Shown: positions 4,241-7,603 of the stretch, one piece after another | Layout of the letters: the number at the start of each line of letters is the position of its first letter | How positions within the stretch are numbered: the first letter of the stretch is position 1 | From: Bacillota bacterium | GTDB lineage: Bacteria; Bacillota_C; Negativicutes; Sporomusales; Sporomusaceae | DNA: 7,603 bases | Assembly: GCA_023441125.1 (NCBI GenBank) | Contig: JAEZQV010000149.1 | Location: forward strand, 1-7,603 | Reading direction: 5' to 3' | Translations under genes and position numbers: made by a program | Notes under the pieces: model-generated | Databases searched by the model: none | Seen by the model: the letters and a program-made list of their open reading frames with translations, nothing else | What the model was told of the DNA's origin: nothing

Positions 4241-6280
4241 TTAACGAACAAACCTATTGACTGATTCTGTCAGCGACTCTGCCAGCTTGGCCAGCATTTT
4301 GCTGGCTGACGCAATCTCCTGCATAGTGGCTGATTGCTCCTCGGTTGCGGCGGCAACATTTTCGGCTCGGTCAGCCGTTTTTTGACTCACGCTGCCTATA
4401 TTCCGCACAGCAGTCACCAGTTGCTGACTGTTCGCACTCATTTCCCGGGCCGATGTAACGATTTGCTGCATTTCCCCGGCGATCTGCTGCACCATGTCCA
4501 CAATATTGCCAAAGGACGTACCGGCGGTATCCACCAGTTCAGTACCGGCACTGACCTCTTTCGCGCCGGTTTGCATAGTGGCCACCGCCTTATCCGTCTC
4601 GCCTTGAATTTCGTGGATAAGCCCGGCAATTTGTTTGGCTGCCGTCTGTGATTGCTCAGCCAAGTTACGCACTTCCTCGGCTACAACCGCAAAGCCCCGG
4701 CCGGCTTCCCCGGCGCGGGCGGCCTCAATGGCTGCATTTAAGGCCAGCAGGTTGGTTTGGCCGGCAATCGAGGCAATGGTATCCACAATTTGCCCGATTT
4801 CACCGGAATAATCGCCAAGCTTATTGATGACCTTGGCCAGATTGCCGACTGCGGTTTCAATATTGTTCATCTGCTGTACTGCCGACTGAATTACTTGTTT
4901 GCCTTCGCCGGCAGTATGGGTGGTTTGCTGGGAGACATTGGTCACCTTGCTTACCTGGGCGGAAATCCGGTTGATTTCCTGCGAGATCTGCTCAACTAAG
5001 GACAGGCTGTCTGTTACACACGACAGTTCGACTTCGGTTGCGCCGGCAACTTCGGTAATCTCGGCCGCTACCTGGTTGGACGCCTGGGCCGACTGCTCGA
5101 CGCTGGCCGTTAACTCTTCCGAAGCGGCCGACACCTGCTCGGCCGCAGCCCGTATGTCGCCGAAAATTTCCCGCAGTTTCCCGGTCATAACCTGGAGACT
5201 CTGGGCCAGCACCCCAATCTCATCTTGCGATGTGACCGGAATCTGCACGGTTAGGTTTCCCTGGGCCACACGGTTGGCGGCTGCTTTGAGGCTGCCCAGC
5301 GGGCCGCTTACTTTGCGGGTAAAGAAAAAGGTAAGCAGGGCAAACAGCAGCCCGGCCGCTACAACGAAGCTGGCGGTACTGGCCAGGATCAGTTTATTAA
5401 GACCGCTGAAAACTTCAGCTTCCGGCATAATCATGACCAGTTTCATGCCGGTATTGCCGATAGGGGCTATGCCGATATAGCTTGCCTGTTTATCAACGCG
5501 GCCGTGGAGCAGGCTAAGTCCGGTAGCGGCGATGGCCTGTTCCCCCAGTTTGCGGATAAACTCGTCCTGGTCTTCGGTTATTTTTTCCTTCATATTTTTC
5601 TCAGCGACCGGGTGTCCCAAGTACTGCCCGCTCTGGCTGATAATAAAGGCGTAGCCGGTCTGTCCCACTTTAATGCCGGCTACATAGTCGTTTATTTGCT
5701 TAAGGCCGATATCCATTGTCGTGACGCCGATAACTTTGCCGGCCTGTTTGACAGGCGCTACACAGGTTATCATATCGGCTTTCAGCACTTCGTCAAAATA
5801 GGGATCGGTCCAGGCGACCGCCCCTTGGCTGTTTATACCTGTTTTATACCAATCCTGGGAATGGTAATCCGCCTGCGGGGTACTGAATTCCCAGGTTAAG
5901 CTTACATTGTTATCTTTTTTTAAGAGATAAGGACCATAATATTGTTGCGCATTGTCATAGGCAAACGGCTCATAAAAACAGCCGCCGCCAAAAATCATTG
6001 CATCGGCTTGCATATAGTTCGCCAGCAGTTTCAACAAACTGCCGGTATCTTTTTCACTGACTTCCATATCCCGGGCAGTGGCTTCCGTTAATGTTGCAAT
6101 ATGAAATAAGTCCCGTTCCACCGTTTGCGCTTCATAGCTTACCTGATAAGAGAGCGTTTTTTCAATTTCCGCGCCTAGTATCGTTTTACTCTGGCGATAA
6201 TTAAAGATTCCCTGCAGGGAGAACACGGCAAAACAAATAGCAATGGTTACAAGAATAAACAAGGTCTTTATATTTCTCAC
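4241..6280 (-). CDS. Methyl-accepting chemotaxis protein with dCache sensor
   Basis: A membrane chemoreceptor of 679 residues. TM1 is about 7-25; an extracytoplasmic double-Cache sensor spans about 35-290 (D-W-Y at 143-145, W-T-D-P-Y-F-D-E at 157-164, a T-T-M-D-I strand near 187-191); TM2 is about 297-321; HAMP about 322-375; and the signalling domain runs 380-679. The kinase-contact tip (507-538, with [19 protein letters not shown]) is canonical, so it should control CheA/CheW. Likely methylation helices include A-S-E-E-L-T (386-391) and A-T-E-E-Q-S (645-650). The C-terminus stops at S-V-N-R-F-V-R with no CheR-tethering pentapeptide. The Arg of the amino-acid Cache motif (R-x-W-Y) appears to be Gln142, so a plain amino-acid ligand is less likely. 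The start is GTG at 6280, 6 nt after AGGAGG. It lies 71 bp after a receiver-domain gene. The ligand is unknown; the nearby eut genes make an ethanolamine-pathway compound conceivable, but nothing shows it. Confidence 0.95.
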   Translation of the reverse strand: MRNIKTLFILVTIAICFAVFSLQGIFNYRQSKTILGAEIEKTLSYQVSYEAQTVERDLFHIATLTEATARDMEVSEKDTGSLLKLLANYMQADAMIFGGGCFYEPFAYDNAQQYYGPYLLKKDNNVSLTWEFSTPQADYHSQDWYKTGINSQGAVAWTDPYFDEVLKADMITCVAPVKQAGKVIGVTTMDIGLKQINDYVAGIKVGQTGYAFIISQSGQYLGHPVAEKNMKEKITEDQDEFIRKLGEQAIAATGLSLLHGRVDKQASYIGIAPIGNTGMKLVMIMPEAEVFSGLNKLILASTASFVVAAGLLFALLTFFFTRKVSGPLGSLKAAANRVAQGNLTVQIPVTSQDEIGVLAQSLQVMTGKLREIFGDIRAAAEQVSAASEELTASVEQSAQASNQVAAEITEVAGATEVELSCVTDSLSLVEQISQEINRISAQVSKVTNVSQQTTHTAGEGKQVIQSAVQQMNNIETAVGNLAKVINKLGDYSGEIGQIVDTIASIAGQTNLLALNAAIEAARAGEAGRGFAVVAEEVRNLAEQSQTAAKQIAGLIHEIQGETDKAVATMQTGAKEVSAGTELVDTAGTSFGNIVDMVQQIAGEMQQIVTSAREMSANSQQLVTAVRNIGSVSQKTADRAENVAAATEEQSATMQEIASASKMLAKLAESLTESVNRFVR

Positions 6281-6351
6281 AATATTCCTCCTCTATGCGG
6301 CATTAGGCCTGTCAGCATGGCTGGAGGCGGGAAGAGCGAATCGCTTTTTAG

Positions 6352-6723
6352 CTAATTATTGTGGGTAATATCATATAACCTGCTTACCAGCCTGTCGGGG
6401 CGGGCGGGTTTAAGCAGGTAGCCGGCAATTCCCAGACTGGCGGCATGCTGTGCATAGCTGGAACTATGATTGGCGGTTAAGACAATTATTTTGGTTGCCG
6501 GCAGCAGGGTGCGGATATGTCTGATAGCCTCCAGGCCGGACATTACCGGCATCTGAATATCCATAAGGATAATGTCCGGCTGTTCGCGGGCGGCAACCTG
6601 CACCGCCAGTTCGCCGTCACCGGCTTCGCCGACAACGGCAATGTCCGGGCAATGCCTGTCAACAATCTGACGGATGGCCTGCCGTTCCAACTGTTCATCA
6701 TCGACAACGAGTAATTTATACAC
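6352..6723 (-). CDS. Stand-alone receiver-domain response regulator
   Basis: A protein of 123 residues made only of a CheY-like receiver domain. Acid pocket D8-D9, phosphoacceptor D55 (I-L-M-D-I-Q-M-P), switch Thr83 and Lys105 (L-L-K-P) are all present, so it should be phosphorylatable. The opening Y-K-L-L-V-V-D-D-E-Q-L-E-R-Q-A-I-R-Q-I resembles the receivers of YesN/AraC-type regulators more than chemotaxis CheY, yet no DNA-binding or ANTAR domain follows; it ends at H-N-N. It is therefore not EutV. The start is GTG at 6723, 9 nt after AGGAGG. It lies 71 bp before the MCP gene and 85 bp after eutQ. It may feed an output of the chemoreceptor pathway, but no partner kinase is visible here. Confidence 0.9.
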   Translation of the reverse strand: MYKLLVVDDEQLERQAIRQIVDRHCPDIAVVGEAGDGELAVQVAAREQPDIILMDIQMPVMSGLEAIRHIRTLLPATKIIVLTANHSSSYAQHAASLGIAGYLLKPARPDRLVSRLYDITHNN

Positions 6724-6751
6724 TTGTCAATCCCTCCTGAACAGATAATCT

Positions 6752-6786
6752 CAGGTGGCTAACCTAGTCTTCAGGCCAGCCACCTG
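6752..6786 (-). other. Strong RNA hairpin between eutQ and the response regulator
   Basis: In minus-strand RNA a 14-bp unbroken stem forms: CAGGTGGCT with AGCCACCTG (9 bp), then GGCCT with AGGTT (two G-U plus three Watson-Crick pairs), around a 7-nt loop. In plus-strand RNA the two G-U pairs become A-C mismatches, which points to a minus-strand RNA function. The next bases (AGATTATCTGTTC) lack a U-tract, so it is not a classical intrinsic terminator. It may be an RNase barrier, a partial terminator or a protein-binding element; it ends 15 nt before the AGGAGG of the next gene. Confidence 0.6.
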
Positions 6787-6808
6787 CTGCTATAACCTGC
6801 AGATTCCA

Positions 6809-7444
6809 TTATAACTGATCCCAGTTGGCCGGATAGGTAACGTAAAAGACTTTGGCCTGAACCGGCGAACTGAATACTACGTGCGTATCCTTGGGAATAT
6901 AGAGAACGTCGCCGGCGGTACAGGTATATACTTTGCCGCCGGTTTCTACCGTGAATATTCCTTCTATTATATAGTCCACTTCATCATACGTTAAATGCCA
7001 GGGCAAGCGGGAACGGTCAAAGGACATAAAGCCGGCAGCCAGATTGGCCTCCCGGGCCGTAATTACATCCTTTAACTCCACCTTTTGCCCCGGCGGCGCC
7101 TGTGCAAACGGCTGCAGAATCACTTCCGAGCCTTTTACCTGCGTCACTTTGGGCTGAGGGCACGCCGGCTTTAATAGCTCGGCCAGAATGTTGCGCACCT
7201 CGGTTTCTACAGCGGTTGCCGTTTTGCCGGCCCCATCCGTCCGGCCACCGGGACTGCCGTCGCCTGTACTTTCACACCTCGGCCCGGTGTTCAACCGGCT
7301 AACCGGGTTTTCCCGGATAATCTGAATGCCCAGTTCCTTGGCCAGATCCTGGGCGGAAGGCGTCAGTACGCACTGCGGCGGCAGGACCAGCTTGCCATCT
7401 GCGGCCAGCGACCGCAAATCGGCCGCCGAAATCAATTTTTTCAT
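6809..7444 (-). CDS. eutQ: Ethanolamine utilisation protein EutQ (cupin)
   Basis: A protein of 211 residues. The N-terminal module (1-45) contains V-L-T-P-S-A-Q-D-L-A-K-E-L-G-I (26-40), the T-P-x-A-x-D-L-A pattern known from EutQ N-ends. A Gly/Ser/Thr-rich linker of low conservation covers about 46-78. The cupin (about 98-211) has L-T-Y-D-E-V-D-Y-I-I-E-G (151-162), A-G-D-V-L-Y-I-P-K-D-T-H (177-188) and ends V-F-Y-V-T-Y-P-A-N-W-D. The usual H-x-H of metal cupins is missing, as in EutQ. In Salmonella, EutQ belongs to the ethanolamine microcompartment system and has been reported to have acetate kinase activity. The ATG at 7444 follows AGGGGGTG. The gene starts 20 bp after the stop of an EutP-like gene, in the same operon. 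The identity rests on the cupin C-terminus and this neighbour. Confidence 0.9.
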   Translation of the reverse strand: MKKLISAADLRSLAADGKLVLPPQCVLTPSAQDLAKELGIQIIRENPVSRLNTGPRCESTGDGSPGGRTDGAGKTATAVETEVRNILAELLKPACPQPKVTQVKGSEVILQPFAQAPPGQKVELKDVITAREANLAAGFMSFDRSRLPWHLTYDEVDYIIEGIFTVETGGKVYTCTAGDVLYIPKDTHVVFSSPVQAKVFYVTYPANWDQL

Positions 7445-7464
7445 TATTACACCCCCTGTTTGGG

Positions 7465-7603
7465 TTATTCCCCGGTACCTGTCACCAGCGCCAGCCGGCG
7501 GGCCAGTTCGGGTATGCCCAGCCCTTCCTTGGCCGATACCTGGTAAATGGGGCCGGTAATGCCGGCTTTCCTTAAATGGCTCTCGGCCACTGCCGGACAG
7601 GCG
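7465..7603 (-). CDS. eutP: EutP/PduV-type small GTPase, C-terminal 45 residues (partial)
   Basis: The gene is cut by the right window edge. The visible end contains A-E-S-H-L-R-K-A-G-I (6-15 of the visible part), then P-I-Y-Q-V-S-A-K-E-G-L-G-I-P-E-L (18-33) and a short helix ending T-G-T-G-E. V-S-A-K-E-G is the G5 (SAK) motif of Ras-like GTPases, and the layout '...AG...I-Y-x-V-S-A-x-x-G-x-G-I-x-E-L' fits the EutP/PduV family. These proteins accompany ethanolamine or propanediol microcompartment operons. The eutQ gene 20 bp downstream supports EutP over PduV. The P-loop and the rest lie outside the window, so the family call rests on the C-terminus and its neighbour. Confidence 0.75.
   Translation of the reverse strand, partial: ACPAVAESHLRKAGITGPIYQVSAKEGLGIPELARRLALVTGTGE

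Noticed and set aside
4899..5480. A 193-codon plus-strand frame opposite the chemoreceptor gene.
   Set aside because: It is antisense to strongly conserved MCP signalling sequence, shows no recognisable domain and is explained by GC-rich codon use on the other strand.
6331..6350. A small AGCG-AAT-CGCT hairpin with TTTTT on the plus strand.
   Set aside because: The stem is 4 bp and no plus-strand transcript exists here to terminate.
1..7603. Frequent GCCGG/GCCGGC words across the window, considered as a dispersed repeat or uptake-type signal.
   Set aside because: They lie mostly in coding sequence where Ala-Gly and Pro-Ala codons produce them, with no fixed flanks or spacing. No CRISPR array, insertion sequence, tRNA or rRNA was seen.

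Overview
The window looks like chromosomal DNA from an anaerobic, Gram-negative-type Firmicute (Negativicutes). My best guess is Sporomusaceae (Sporomusa/Pelosinus-like), inferred from gene content and style without any database search. The clues are strong AGGAGG-type ribosome sites, several GTG starts, moderate-to-high GC rich in GCCGGC, a duplicated feoA ahead of feoB with a small FeoB-associated Cys-rich protein, a eut gene tail and a Cache-type chemoreceptor. Every gene I can support lies on the minus strand, so the biological reading order is right to left.

In that order: (1) 7603-6809, the end of an ethanolamine-utilisation (eut) operon: the C-terminus of a EutP/PduV-type small GTPase, then a complete EutQ. 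(2) 6786-6752, a strong hairpin without a U-tract, then a stand-alone receiver-domain response regulator (6723-6352) and a 679-residue dCache chemoreceptor (6280-4241) that ends at a strong terminator (4181-4143). (3) 4240-3763, a 478-base gene-free control region with the MCP terminator, an almost ideal sigma-A promoter (TTGACA-17-CATAAT), one near-perfect Fur box just downstream of its -10, a second degenerate Fur site, and a long leader. (4) 3762-741, the ferrous-iron uptake operon feoA1-feoA2-feoB-(FeoB-associated Cys-rich protein), closed by a 12-bp hairpin terminator. The last gene is only 47 codons long. (5) 668-1, a further iron-linked unit: a 16/19 Fur-box match upstream of a two-TM protein with an HMA2-type H-x-x-P-G-R-x-R motif, then the first 33 residues of a second protein that is cut off inside what looks like the same motif (V-H-A-L-P...).

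The iron part reads as one Fur-controlled programme. When Fe(II) is scarce, Fur leaves both operators, FeoAAB imports Fe(II), and a second transcript encodes HMA2-type membrane proteins. P1B-6 ATPase/ferrosome (fez) clusters contain such proteins, so the left edge may open a ferrosome-like iron-storage locus. That is the most interesting hypothesis here, and the sequence just left of base 1 would decide it. Other points of note are a ~125-residue acidic coiled-coil-like insertion in FeoB, a 38-bp feoA2/feoB overlap that buries the feoB ribosome site, and hairpins whose G-U versus A-C pairs show that they act in minus-strand RNA.
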